Assembly (NCBI GenBank): GCA_025935235.1
Contig: JAICVT010000018.1
Span: forward strand, 1 to 23,816
Direction of reading: 5' to 3'
Length of the DNA: 23,816 nt
From: Ktedonobacterales bacterium
GTDB lineage: Bacteria; Chloroflexota; Ktedonobacteria; Ktedonobacterales; JADMIN01
Every line of letters begins with the position of its first letter. Position 1 is the stretch's first letter. The position numbers and the translations under genes were made by a program. The notes under the pieces are model-generated. The model saw nothing but the letters and a program-made list of their open reading frames with translations. It was not told the DNA's origin and searched no databases. Positions 7,539 to 14,180 of this stretch are shown in pieces.

Positions 7539-9554
7539 CTACCTCGCGACGGTGAAGTTGTTGTAGACCACCGAGGGATCGCCAGAGGGGTTGATGACCG
7601 CCAGCCTGCCCGCCGCGATCGAGCCGTCGTCGGCCTGCCCGACCTGCGCGCCGTTGACGTAGAAGACGAAGTGGCCGCCCGTGGCGCGCACGGTGAGCGT
7701 ATTGCTGGCGTTCAGCCCGGCTTTGATGTGCGCGTCGGTTGTCTGCCCGCTGATCGGCGAGCCATTGCCATTGCGCACGACCGAGAACGTCCACTGCTGG
7801 CTGCTGTTGACGCCGAAGAAGTAGAACAGGTTGTCACCCTGGCCCCGCAGCAGCAGCCCATAGAACTGAGTGGGCGCGCCGCTGATCTGGCGTGTCTGCA
7901 CCGAGACGCTGCCATCCTGGAACTGGCCGCTCGGCGCGTAGGCGATCCACGCGCCCGCCAGCTCGTAGCCGCCATTGGCGAAGAAGCTGTGCGACGAGCT
8001 TGGCCAGTTGCGGTCGGCGGTGGCCAGCGACGCCTGATAGGTGATCTGCTCGACCGGCGTCGGGCTGGGGGTCGGCGAGAGACGCGCGGTCGCCGTCGGC
8101 GTGGTGTTCGCCTTCGCTGGCGCGCCGCCCAGATGTGACGCCAGCACGATCCCCAGCGCCACGATCAGCAGCACCACGCCCAGCGCGGCCAATGTGCGCC
8201 CACCCCCAGGCAGCGCCTGCAAGCTCGCGCTCGCGCTCGCTCCAGAGGGTGGTTGCCCGCTGGGTGGCCAGGGCTGCGGCCTGGGCAGCGACCGCGCACG
8301 CGCATCGAGATCGGCGCTGCTGGCGCTAGCGCGGCTGGGGCGAGCGGACGCCACTGGCGCCTGCGGCGCTGGCGTCGCGAGGATAGTCGAGCCTTCCTCG
8401 ACGGCCAGCGATGTGCGGATGGCGTCGCTCGTGGGGGCAGACGGGCCAGCCGCCGAGTCCACGGGCGCATCGGCCGCGACGGTCAGCGCATCCACATCGG
8501 CGATTCCGGCGGCCTTTGTGGTCGCGCGATCTGGCACGGGAACCGGCACGGGAGATGGCTCTGACCCCAGATCTGATCCCTGGCCAGATGGCTGTGAGGT
8601 CTGGCTGGAGGCCGAGCTGGATGAACTGGATGAGGGTGTCGCCAGCCCGGAGGAGGCGATGGTCGAGACGATGGTGCGCAACTCGGTTTCGCCGAGCGCG
8701 CCATCCAGCGCGTCCGCCAGCTCGGTTCCCGTGGCGAAGCGATCTTCGGGGCGCTTGGCCAGGCAGCGCATGATGATGTCATCGAGCGCGGGTGGCAGCT
8801 CTGGGAAGACGGCGCTGGGTGGGATCGGCGGCGCCGAGATGTGCTTGAAGACCGCCTCGCTGAGCGTCTTGACGCGGAATGGCGGCGCGCCAGTCGCCAC
8901 CTCGTAGAGTACGACACCCAGCGAGTAGAGATCGCTGCGGCCATCCAGCGCGCCGCCCTGGCACTGCTCGGGCGACATGTAGGTCGGCGTGCCCATCACG
9001 ACGCCGGTCTGGGTCAGCTCGCCCGAATCCTCTACCAGCCGGGCCAGACCGAAGTCGCTGATCTTCAGCAGGAAGGGTTCGGCGCCCGACGCGCGCGGCG
9101 GTGTCTCGAGCCGCTGCAAGAGCAGGTTGTCGGGCTTGATGTCGCGATGCACCATCCCGCGCGCGTGCGCGTAGGCCAGTCCCTCCGCCGCCTGCCGCAC
9201 CAGATCAATGCCCAGCCCCAGCGACCAGCCCTCGTCCTTGGCGCGCTGGCGCAGCAGCGAGCGCAGCGATCCATCAGGCACCAGCTCCATCACCAGATAC
9301 GAGAGGCCGTCCTGCTCGCCAAAGTCGAAGACCTCGACGATATTGGGATGCGAGAGCGCCGCCGCCGCCCGCGCCTCGCGCAGAAAGCGCGCCTGGAAGG
9401 TGGGATCGCCCGCCTGCAAGGGGTGCAGCACCTTCAGCGCCGCCGGACGGCTCAGGCGCAGGTGGATGGCGCGGTAGACGTCGCCCATTCCGCCGCTGCC
9501 CAGGCGCGACTCAATACGGTAATTGCCCAGTGTCTGGCCAACCAGATCGGCCAT
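7539..9554 (-). CDS. Transmembrane Ser/Thr protein kinase with extracellular beta-sandwich-like domain
   Basis: This 671-residue PknB/Hanks-type kinase has an intact catalytic core at about residues 11-275: glycine loop GSGGMG (19-24), K41 in 'AALKVL', H-R-D-I-K-P-D-N 136-143 with D138, DFG 167-169 and 'MSPEQ' 193-197. A Ser/Pro/Ala-rich linker (about 300-450) leads to one membrane helix at about 453-474. The outer part, about 500-671, looks like a DUF1080/LamG-type jelly-roll ('GAWIAYAPSGQFQDG', 'FYVNGAQVGQADD'). The frame continues open far upstream, but GGAGG six bases before the ATG at 9554 and the conserved start 'LVGQTLGNYRIESRLG' fix the start. Orientation predicts a cytoplasmic kinase and an external ligand-binding domain. 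It lies 187 bp upstream of the TIR-STAND-TPR gene on the same strand. Confidence 0.93.
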   Translation of the reverse strand: MADLVGQTLGNYRIESRLGSGGMGDVYRAIHLRLSRPAALKVLHPLQAGDPTFQARFLREARAAAALSHPNIVEVFDFGEQDGLSYLVMELVPDGSLRSLLRQRAKDEGWSLGLGIDLVRQAAEGLAYAHARGMVHRDIKPDNLLLQRLETPPRASGAEPFLLKISDFGLARLVEDSGELTQTGVVMGTPTYMSPEQCQGGALDGRSDLYSLGVVLYEVATGAPPFRVKTLSEAVFKHISAPPIPPSAVFPELPPALDDIIMRCLAKRPEDRFATGTELADALDGALGETELRTIVSTIASSGLATPSSSSSSSASSQTSQPSGQGSDLGSEPSPVPVPVPDRATTKAAGIADVDALTVAADAPVDSAAGPSAPTSDAIRTSLAVEEGSTILATPAPQAPVASARPSRASASSADLDARARSLPRPQPWPPSGQPPSGASASASLQALPGGGRTLAALGVVLLIVALGIVLASHLGGAPAKANTTPTATARLSPTPSPTPVEQITYQASLATADRNWPSSSHSFFANGGYELAGAWIAYAPSGQFQDGSVSVQTRQISGAPTQFYGLLLRGQGDNLFYFFGVNSSQQWTFSVVRNGNGSPISGQTTDAHIKAGLNASNTLTVRATGGHFVFYVNGAQVGQADDGSIAAGRLAVINPSGDPSVVYNNFTVAR

Positions 9555-9681
9555 GCCGAACCTCCACGAGCCGCCCATGATGGCGCCGCGGAGCGCCACA
9601 GCCACATTCCACGCAGGCGGAGATCTCACAGGGAGAGGAGTGAGGAGCAAACGCCCGCTGACACAGGAGTCATCACACGCG

Positions 9682-9710
9682 ATTGTACTCGCTCTCTGGT
9701 CATCGTACAA
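9682..9710 (-). promoter_or_regulatory. Sigma70-like promoter of the Ser/Thr kinase gene
   Basis: On the minus strand, TTGTAC (9705-9710) and TACAAT (9682-9687) are spaced by 17 bp, about 130 bp before the kinase ATG. The surrounding 9677-9693 is identical to 4213-4229, the promoter core of the B12-subunit operon. Confidence 0.6.
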
Positions 9711-9745
9711 GCGCCAAATCGCGCGCCAATGGCCACATCTGCGAC

Positions 9746-9751
9746 TATACT
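9746..9751 (+). promoter_or_regulatory. Possible -10 box for the first short-chain dehydrogenase gene
   Basis: TATACT lies 103 bp upstream of the ATG at 9855, and no good -35 is visible. The 300-bp stretch 9555-9854 between the divergent kinase and dehydrogenase genes holds this box, the kinase promoter, the kinase 5' UTR and the 10-bp repeat array. Nothing else was recognised there. Confidence 0.3.
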
Positions 9752-9760
9752 GCGATGCGA

Positions 9761-9800
9761 GCGGCCACAAGCGGCCACAAGCGGCCACAAGCGGCCACAT
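9761..9800. repeat. Four tandem copies of a 10-bp unit (gcggccacaa)
   Basis: Units at 9761, 9771, 9781 and 9791 are identical except for the last base of the fourth. The period equals one DNA helical turn, so a bound protein would see all copies on one face. The array lies just downstream of a TATACT box, between the divergent kinase and dehydrogenase genes. A related ggccaca occurs at 9731-9737. Confidence 0.9.
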
Positions 9801-9854
9801 CGACGACAAGCGGTGACGCGCGACGATGCGCGAAGAGATGAGAGGGATCAGGCG

Positions 9855-10619
9855 ATGACGCAACTCAACGGCAAGATCGCGATTGTGACGGGCGGCGGCT
9901 CCGGGCTGGGCCGCGCGATGACGCTGCGCTTCGCCCGCGACGGCGCGCGCGTGATCGCCGCCGACCTCAACGAGGATGGCGCGCAGGAGACCGCGCGCCT
10001 GGCTACCGAGCAGGGCGCCAGCGCCGATCGGGTCGTGGCGCGCAAGCTGGATGTGACCGACGAGCGCGCCTGCGCGGCGCTGGTGGATGCGACGCTGGCC
10101 GAGCATGGCAAGCTCGACGTGATGGTGGCCAACGCGGGCATCGGCACATTCGGCCCGATCGCCGACCTCAGCCTGGACGACTGGCGGCGCGTGCTGGATG
10201 TCAACCTGACCGGCGTCTTCCTCTGCGCCAAATACGCCTTCCGCGCCATGCAGGAGGCGGGCGGCGGCGTCATTCTCGCCACCGCCTCGGTGGCCGGGCT
10301 GGAGGGAACGCCCAACCTCGGCGCGTATGGCCCGGCCAAGGCGGGCGTAATCCAGCTCATCAAGACCATCGCGCTGGAGGGCGCGCGCCACAACATCCGC
10401 GCCAACGCGCTCTGCCCCGTCTGGACCACCACCCCACTGGTGGACGCGCTGGTGGCCAACAATCCGGAGCGCGGGATGGAGCGCCTGCGCCGCATGGTGC
10501 CGCTGGGTCGCCTCGGCCAGCCGGAGGATGTCGCCAACGTCGCCGCCTTCCTGGTCAGCGATGAGGCCAGCTTCCTCACCGGTGTCGCCATGCCGATTGA
10601 CGGCGGCCACACCGCCTGA
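9855..10619 (+). CDS. SDR-family oxidoreductase (classical short-chain dehydrogenase), first copy
   Basis: This 254-residue classical short-chain dehydrogenase has the cofactor loop T12-GGGSGLG19, NAG at 93-95, N117, S145 and the catalytic pair Y158/K162. The C-terminal 'GRLGQPEDVANVAAFLVSDEASFLTG' and 'PIDGGHT' are typical of FabG/glucose-dehydrogenase-like members. D37 at the end of strand 2 ('VIAADL') suggests NAD(H) preference. It is cytoplasmic, with no signal peptide. The start at 9855 is preceded by a GAGAGGGA purine tract. The substrate cannot be told from sequence. A second, quite different short-chain dehydrogenase follows 120 bp downstream on the same strand, separated by a dispersed palindrome, so co-transcription is possible but not assured. 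Confidence 0.93.
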   Translation: MTQLNGKIAIVTGGGSGLGRAMTLRFARDGARVIAADLNEDGAQETARLATEQGASADRVVARKLDVTDERACAALVDATLAEHGKLDVMVANAGIGTFGPIADLSLDDWRRVLDVNLTGVFLCAKYAFRAMQEAGGGVILATASVAGLEGTPNLGAYGPAKAGVIQLIKTIALEGARHNIRANALCPVWTTTPLVDALVANNPERGMERLRRMVPLGRLGQPEDVANVAAFLVSDEASFLTGVAMPIDGGHTA

Positions 10620-10670
10620 CCCATCACCGCTATCGCCTCTGCCGCTGCGCACACGGCGCGTGAACGCAAA

Positions 10671-10709
10671 ACCACCCTCTCCCAGAGGGAGAGGGCAGGG
10701 TGAGGGCGG
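10671..10709. repeat. Dispersed REP-like palindrome (ccctctccc type)
   Basis: Bases 10675-10683 (ccctctccc) and 10687-10695 (gggagaggg) form a perfect 9-bp stem with loop aga, followed by the common tail cagggtgaggg. It lies between the two dehydrogenase genes. Related palindromes occur at about 11515, 16660 and 17847-17986. Confidence 0.75.
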
Positions 10710-10739
10710 CGCTCTAGCAAGAAAGCGAGACGGATCGCC

Positions 10740-11474
10740 ATGAAGATTGCGGGCGCGGTGGCGCTGGTGACGGGCGCCAGCTCTGGCATTGGCGCGGCGA
10801 CGGCGCGCGAGCTGGCGCGGCGCGGCGCGCGGGTGATCCTCGCCGCGCGGCGGGCTGATCTGCTGAGCGAGCAGGTGGCGGCCATCACGGCGGCGGGCGG
10901 ACAGGCCAGCGCCATCGAGGCCGACATCTCTGATCTGGAGAGTCTGCCGCGGCTCGCTAGCCAGGCCGAGGCGGTCTATGGCCAGGTAGACATTCTCATC
11001 AACAACGCGGGCATCCATGTGCGCGGCAAGCCAGGGCAGATCGCGCCCACGGACATCGCGCGGATGGTGAACACTAACCTGACTGGCGCCATCCTGCTGA
11101 CGCGCCTGCTGCTGCCACCGATGCTTCAGCGGCGGCGCGGCGCGATCATCTGCGTCGCCTCGGTGGCGGGCAACATCGCCAACGATTCGCTCTACAGCGG
11201 CACGAAGTTTGGGCTGCGCGGCTATGCGCTGGCTCTGCGCCGCCAGCTACACAGCAGCGGCGTCTCCGTCTCGGTTGTCTCGCCCGGCTACATTGACACC
11301 CCGCTGACCAGCTACCGGCGTGGCCGCATGCCCGGCCCCCAGTTGATCGCCAACGCCATCGCCGGGCTGGTGGAGCGCCCGCGCCGCGAGGTGGTGGCGC
11401 CGTGGTGGTATCGCTTCCCCATCGCGCTGGAGCGCGCCGCGCCGTGGCTGGTGGACTTCGGCCTGCGCCGCTGA
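10740..11474 (+). CDS. SDR-family oxidoreductase, second copy
   Basis: This 244-residue short-chain dehydrogenase has TGASSGIG at 11-18, NNAG at 88-91, and a catalytic S141, Y152, K156 set. Basic residues after strand 2 ('LAARRADLL') favour NADP(H). The C-terminal part ('GYIDTPLTSY', 'PRREVVAPWWYRFPIALERAAPWLVD') resembles the DltE/YqjQ-like group, which often acts on membrane or lipid-linked substrates. The start at 10740 is the first ATG in frame; the preceding AAGAAAGCGAGA tract gives only a modest ribosome-binding site. It follows the first short-chain dehydrogenase gene after 120 bp and precedes the zinc-ribbon gene. The physiological substrate is unknown. Confidence 0.92.
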   Translation: MKIAGAVALVTGASSGIGAATARELARRGARVILAARRADLLSEQVAAITAAGGQASAIEADISDLESLPRLASQAEAVYGQVDILINNAGIHVRGKPGQIAPTDIARMVNTNLTGAILLTRLLLPPMLQRRRGAIICVASVAGNIANDSLYSGTKFGLRGYALALRRQLHSSGVSVSVVSPGYIDTPLTSYRRGRMPGPQLIANAIAGLVERPRREVVAPWWYRFPIALERAAPWLVDFGLRR

Positions 11475-11514
11475 TCGCCCTTCGCCTGGCCGCCTCGCCT
11501 GCCCGCCCGCTAGC

Positions 11515-11541
11515 TCCCCTCTCCCGCGACGCGGGGGACGA
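11515..11541. repeat. Partial REP-like palindrome
   Basis: Here cccctctcccgc is followed by gac and gcggggg; bases 11523-11527 and 11531-11535 form the core stem. It looks like a decayed or partial member of the ccctctccc family, about 40 bp after the second dehydrogenase gene. Confidence 0.5.
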
Positions 11542-11567
11542 GCTGTGGCTGGGAGCGCTCGCCCGAA

Positions 11568-11594
11568 TTGACGCCGCATCGCGCGCGACCTATA
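11568..11594 (+). promoter_or_regulatory. Probable promoter of the zinc-ribbon gene
   Basis: TTGACG (11568-11573) and TATACT (11589-11594) lie about 80-105 bp upstream of the ATG at 11673. The 15-bp spacer is shorter than the usual 16-18 bp, which lowers confidence. Confidence 0.4.
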
Positions 11595-11672
11595 CTTCAA
11601 ACGCATGCGATGGCGCGCGGTATGATGGGCGAGAGCGTCGCGTGTCGTTTATCGCGAGAGAGGGGCGAGGTT

Positions 11673-12710
11673 ATGAGTGGCAAAGTGCGCTGCGCTCGCT
11701 GCGGCAAGACATTCAAGCCCGGCAGGTCGAGCCAGACCCTGTGTGACCAATGCGAAAAGCAGGAGCGCGCGGCGCGCGCGGCGGCTCGCAGTAGCGGCGC
11801 GAGCGGCGTAGTCCGCGCGCCGACTGCCAGCGCGGCGCCTGTGCGCATCGTCGGCCCCGCCGCCAACCTGCTCGATCCCGCTGCCAGTTCTGGCGTCACG
11901 ACCAGCGCTCCCCCGCCCGATACCGGCCTCTACGGCTCCGCCGCCATCCGCGAAGAGCAGCGCCGCCAGCAGCAGCGTCGCGATGAGCAGCGCCGCGCCG
12001 AGGAGCGCGCCCGCGACGAGCAGCGCGCCCGCGAGCGCACCCAGCGGTTCGCCGAGCAGCATGCGCATGACGCGCGGCATGACCACCACGGCCAGCCGCG
12101 CCCCGCCAAACCCGCCCCGCGCGGCCCGCAGCCAGCCGCCGCGCCACGCCCGCCCAAGCCGCCGCGTCCGGCCACGCCGCAGTTCGTCATGACCGATGAG
12201 CTGCGCGCGACCATCGAGGCGCGCTACCTGGAGCTGGCGCAGCCGGTCGAGTTCGACGGCATCCGCACGCGCATAGCCGCTGAGCTGAGCGTGCCAAAAT
12301 CGCATGTCAAGCAGGCCATCGCCGCGCTACGCGCCCGCATGCAGCTCCCCAGCTGGTGGGAGTTGCAATCCTACTCGGGCGCCGAGACCGACCTGGAGCG
12401 CATCCGCATGGCCTATCTGCCGCACCTGCCCGTACCCGCCGTCGGCATCCACAAGACGCTGGCCGAGGATCTGCATCTCGATCCGCGCACCGTCTATCAG
12501 GGCATCCGCCGGATTCGCGCCGAGATGCGCCTGCCGCAATACAACGCGCCCGAGGCGCACGGCGACCCGCCGCGTGACGCCCAGGCGAACGCGCAAGCGG
12601 CTGCCGATGCGACGCCAGAGTCAGAGGCGCAACCAGTGGAGGCCACGCAGGCCGCATCCGCTGAGCGGCCCGCAGAGCAAGAGTCGCCCACCGACGAGGC
12701 TCGCATGTAG
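11673..12710 (+). CDS. Zinc-ribbon protein with basic linker and duplicated HTH-like units (function unknown)
   Basis: This 345-residue protein begins with a zinc ribbon (C7-x2-C10 and C24-x2-C27). A long charged, probably coiled-coil stretch follows ('REEQRRQQQRRDEQRR', about 92-128), then a Pro/Ala linker (about 140-170). After that come two similar helical units, about 176-228 and 240-290. Both contain 'I...iA.eL......V.qaI...RA.M.LP', which looks like a winged or helix-turn-helix module duplicated in tandem. The C-terminal 50 residues are low-complexity Ala/Glu/Pro. The frame is open upstream to 11568, but the purine tract AGAGAGGGG seven bases before the ATG at 11673 and the ribbon starting at once favour 11673. 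Nucleic-acid binding is inferred. No named family is recognised. The stop codon lies in an 11-bp repeat array. Confidence 0.8.
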   Translation: MSGKVRCARCGKTFKPGRSSQTLCDQCEKQERAARAAARSSGASGVVRAPTASAAPVRIVGPAANLLDPAASSGVTTSAPPPDTGLYGSAAIREEQRRQQQRRDEQRRAEERARDEQRARERTQRFAEQHAHDARHDHHGQPRPAKPAPRGPQPAAAPRPPKPPRPATPQFVMTDELRATIEARYLELAQPVEFDGIRTRIAAELSVPKSHVKQAIAALRARMQLPSWWELQSYSGAETDLERIRMAYLPHLPVPAVGIHKTLAEDLHLDPRTVYQGIRRIRAEMRLPQYNAPEAHGDPPRDAQANAQAAADATPESEAQPVEATQAASAERPAEQESPTDEARM

Positions 12711-12748
12711 CTCGCATGTAGCTCGCATGTAGCTCGCATGTAGCTCGC
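12700..12748. repeat. Four tandem copies of an 11-bp unit (ctcgcatgtag) overlapping a stop codon
   Basis: Copies start at 12700, 12711, 12722 and 12733, with a partial fifth. The first copy supplies the last codons and the TAG stop (12708-12710) of the zinc-ribbon gene. Since 11 is not a multiple of 3, successive copies put ATGTAG in different frames. Confidence 0.9.
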
Positions 12749-12897
12749 GCCGAGCGCTGATCGCCCGATCTGGCGGCTGACTCCAGCGTGTTCAGATGGC
12801 GCCAGACGGTTTCAGACGCCAGGCTCGCTCGCGCTCAACGCCGGGCGCTTGTTTCTCCTGTTTCGCACGTTTCACAGCCGATGGAGGTAGCAGACAC

Positions 12898-13845
12898 ATG
12901 GCGCTCGCGTTGATCGTCCACGGAGGCGCTGGCACAATCCCAGCGGATCGGCATGCGGCGGCCAGCGCGGGCTGCCGGGCGGCGGTCGAGGCCGGATGGC
13001 GCGCATTGCTGGCGGGCGGCTCCGCGCTTGACGCCGTGCAGGTGGCGATCATGGCACTGGAGGATAACCCCGGCTTCAACGCGGGTACGGGCGCCGTGTT
13101 GACGCTGGATGGTCGCGCCGAGCTGGATGCTGGCCTGATGGATGGCGAGACGCTGGATGTGGGCGCGGTGGCGGGCGTGCAGCGCATCAAGAATCCGATC
13201 CGGCTGGCGCGAGCCGTGCTGGCCAGCCCACATGCGCTGCTGGTGGGCGCGGGCGCCGAGCAATTCGCCACGGATGCGGGCATCGCGCTGTGTGATCCGG
13301 AGGAGCTGGTCACGGAGGCGCAGCGCGCGCGCTGGCGGCGCGGCTATCGCGAGGGCGACGATGTGAACGTTGACCCAGCGCACGGCGGGCTGGATGTCGG
13401 CGCGGTGGCGGCAGAGCATCTGCACGCCGACGACACGAAGCACGGCACGGTTGGCGCCGTCGCGGTGGATGCGCAGGGTCGGGTCGTGGCGGGCGCCTCC
13501 ACTGGCGGCATCGGGGCGAAGCATCCCGGGCGGGTCGGCGATACGCCGCTGGCGGGCTGCGGCTTCGCGGCGGAGCGCGGGCTAGGCGGCGTCTCATGCA
13601 CCGGCCACGGCGAAGACTTCATCCGCCTGACGCTGGCGCGCCGCGCGCTCGACCTGATCGCCGGGGGTAGGTCGGCGCAGCAGGCGGCGGAGGAGACGAT
13701 GCGGCTGCTGGGCGAGCGAGTCGGCGGCCTCGGCGGCCTCGTCCTGCTGGACGCCGACGGTCGGCCCGGCTTCGCGCGCAACACGCCGACGATGGCCTAC
13801 AGCTACATGCTCGAAGGCGCCGACGCGCCCGTCGCGGGTGTGTGA
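12898..13845 (+). CDS. Isoaspartyl peptidase / plant-type L-asparaginase (Ntn hydrolase, family T2)
   Basis: This 315-residue precursor is normal length for the IaaA/asparaginase-2 family. It should self-cleave between G183 and T184 in 'KHGTVGAVA', making T184 the N-terminal nucleophile. Other family features visible are 'HGGAGT' (8-13), 'NPGFNAGTGAVL' (57-68), 'GRVGDTPLAGCG' (211-222) and 'SCTGHGE' (233-239), which holds the substrate-binding Thr-Gly. It hydrolyses beta-aspartyl dipeptides arising from protein damage and, usually weakly, asparagine. There is no signal peptide, so it is cytoplasmic. GGAGG lies ten bases before the ATG at 12898; the frame is open further upstream, but conservation begins here. 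It appears monocistronic, flanked by a repeat array and by the structured region at 13870-14040. Confidence 0.94.
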   Translation: MALALIVHGGAGTIPADRHAAASAGCRAAVEAGWRALLAGGSALDAVQVAIMALEDNPGFNAGTGAVLTLDGRAELDAGLMDGETLDVGAVAGVQRIKNPIRLARAVLASPHALLVGAGAEQFATDAGIALCDPEELVTEAQRARWRRGYREGDDVNVDPAHGGLDVGAVAAEHLHADDTKHGTVGAVAVDAQGRVVAGASTGGIGAKHPGRVGDTPLAGCGFAAERGLGGVSCTGHGEDFIRLTLARRALDLIAGGRSAQQAAEETMRLLGERVGGLGGLVLLDADGRPGFARNTPTMAYSYMLEGADAPVAGV

Positions 13846-13869
13846 CCTCACACGCCGACAAATCTCGTC

Positions 13870-13892
13870 AAAAAAACCACGGTAAACCGTGG
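13870..13892 (-). terminator. Intrinsic terminator read on the minus strand
   Basis: Bases 13877-13882 (ccacgg) pair with 13887-13892 (ccgtgg) across a taaa loop, and seven A residues (13870-13876) precede the stem on the plus strand. Read on the minus strand this is a GC stem followed by T7, a classic terminator, although no minus-strand gene lies to the right. It lies 25 bp past the asparaginase stop. Confidence 0.55.
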
Positions 13893-13925
13893 GGAAATTT
13901 GCGCCATCAGACGGTATACTCCTGA

Positions 13926-14039
13926 TTGTCACGAAGGAACACAACCTTCGCACTCGCCAACAGCGCAGGTCGTTGGCGAGCAAGGATGCGAATCTTGGGG
14001 CGTCGTCGGGTGGGACAGCCGACGGCGCTCCAATTTTTT
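13926..14039 (+). ncRNA. Candidate small RNA or attenuator leader upstream of the carotenoid operon
   Basis: A TATACT box at 13915-13920 is followed by three hairpins. Bases 13932-13937 pair with 13945-13950 (6 bp). Bases 13953-13961 (ctcgccaac) pair with 13972-13980 (gttggcgag), a perfect 9-bp stem with a 10-nt loop. The third is an intrinsic terminator ending at 14039. The implied RNA would be about 115 nt. No -35 is clear and no known riboswitch or sRNA family was recognised, so the start is approximate. It could equally be an attenuated leader of the operon beginning at 14181, or a long 3' end of the asparaginase mRNA. Confidence 0.35.
13995..14039 (+). terminator. Strong intrinsic terminator
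   Basis: Bases 13995-14009 pair with 14019-14033 to give a 15-bp stem containing two G-T wobbles (14003/14025 and 13999/14029) and a 9-nt loop. Six T residues follow directly at 14034-14039. Confidence 0.75.
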
Positions 14040-14068
14040 CTCCCTCTTTCTCCCTCTTGCTCCCTCTT
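14039..14068. repeat. 10-bp pyrimidine repeat within a polypyrimidine tract
   Basis: The unit tctccctctt occurs at 14039 and 14049, and as gctccctctt at 14059. The whole stretch from 14034 to about 14077 is nearly pure pyrimidine on the plus strand. It lies directly after the terminator and before the operon promoter. Confidence 0.8.
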
Positions 14069-14078
14069 TTCTCTCCCG

Positions 14079-14122
14079 CAGCCAACTCTCCCTCGCTCTG
14101 GGTTTGACCACGCGCGCGCGCT
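14079..14122. repeat. Dispersed repeat element, copy 1 (intergenic)
   Basis: It contains ctctgggtttgaccacgc (14096-14113) followed by a GC-alternating run, and cagccaactc at 14079-14088. Both blocks recur in inverted orientation at 15349-15399 inside the molybdopterin oxidoreductase gene. This copy supplies the TTGACC -35-like hexamer of the downstream operon. Confidence 0.65.
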
Positions 14123-14133
14123 CACGGTAGCAT
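14104..14133 (+). promoter_or_regulatory. Probable promoter of the carotenoid operon
   Basis: TTGACC (14104-14109) and TAGCAT (14128-14133) are separated by 18 bp, giving a 5' UTR of about 40 nt before the GTG at 14181. The -35 is good, the -10 moderate. The alternating CG run in the spacer is unusual. Confidence 0.45.
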
Positions 14134-14180
14134 TCTCAGTGCGGCGTCCCCGCGCCGCCAGATAGAGAGCGAGCGCGCCT

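Noticed and set aside
9761..9800. CRISPR array
   Set aside because: The units are 10 bp, directly abutting, with no spacers; the same applies to the arrays at 12700 and 22400.
8841..9854. Upstream extension of the first dehydrogenase frame across the kinase gene
   Set aside because: It is antisense to the kinase domain; the conserved SDR start and ribosome-binding site are at 9855.
9848..10927. Long minus-strand open frame opposite the first short-chain dehydrogenase
   Set aside because: The forward frame carries all SDR motifs; the reverse reading is low-complexity and spans the REP-like element.
9555..11018. Upstream extension of the Ser/Thr kinase reading frame to give a protein of over 1100 residues
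   Set aside because: The extension runs antisense through both short-chain dehydrogenase genes and a REP-like repeat, and the ribosome-binding site and kinase start are at 9554.
11649..12305. Minus-strand open frame opposite the zinc-ribbon gene
   Set aside because: Its Gly/Ala/Arg-rich product has no domain, and the plus-strand protein has a CxxC/CxxC ribbon and a good ribosome-binding site.
13926..14039. Known riboswitch (cobalamin, ZTP, fluoride, c-di-GMP) or T-box
   Set aside because: I compared the hairpins with core motifs I remember and found no match, so it is listed only as a candidate RNA or attenuator.
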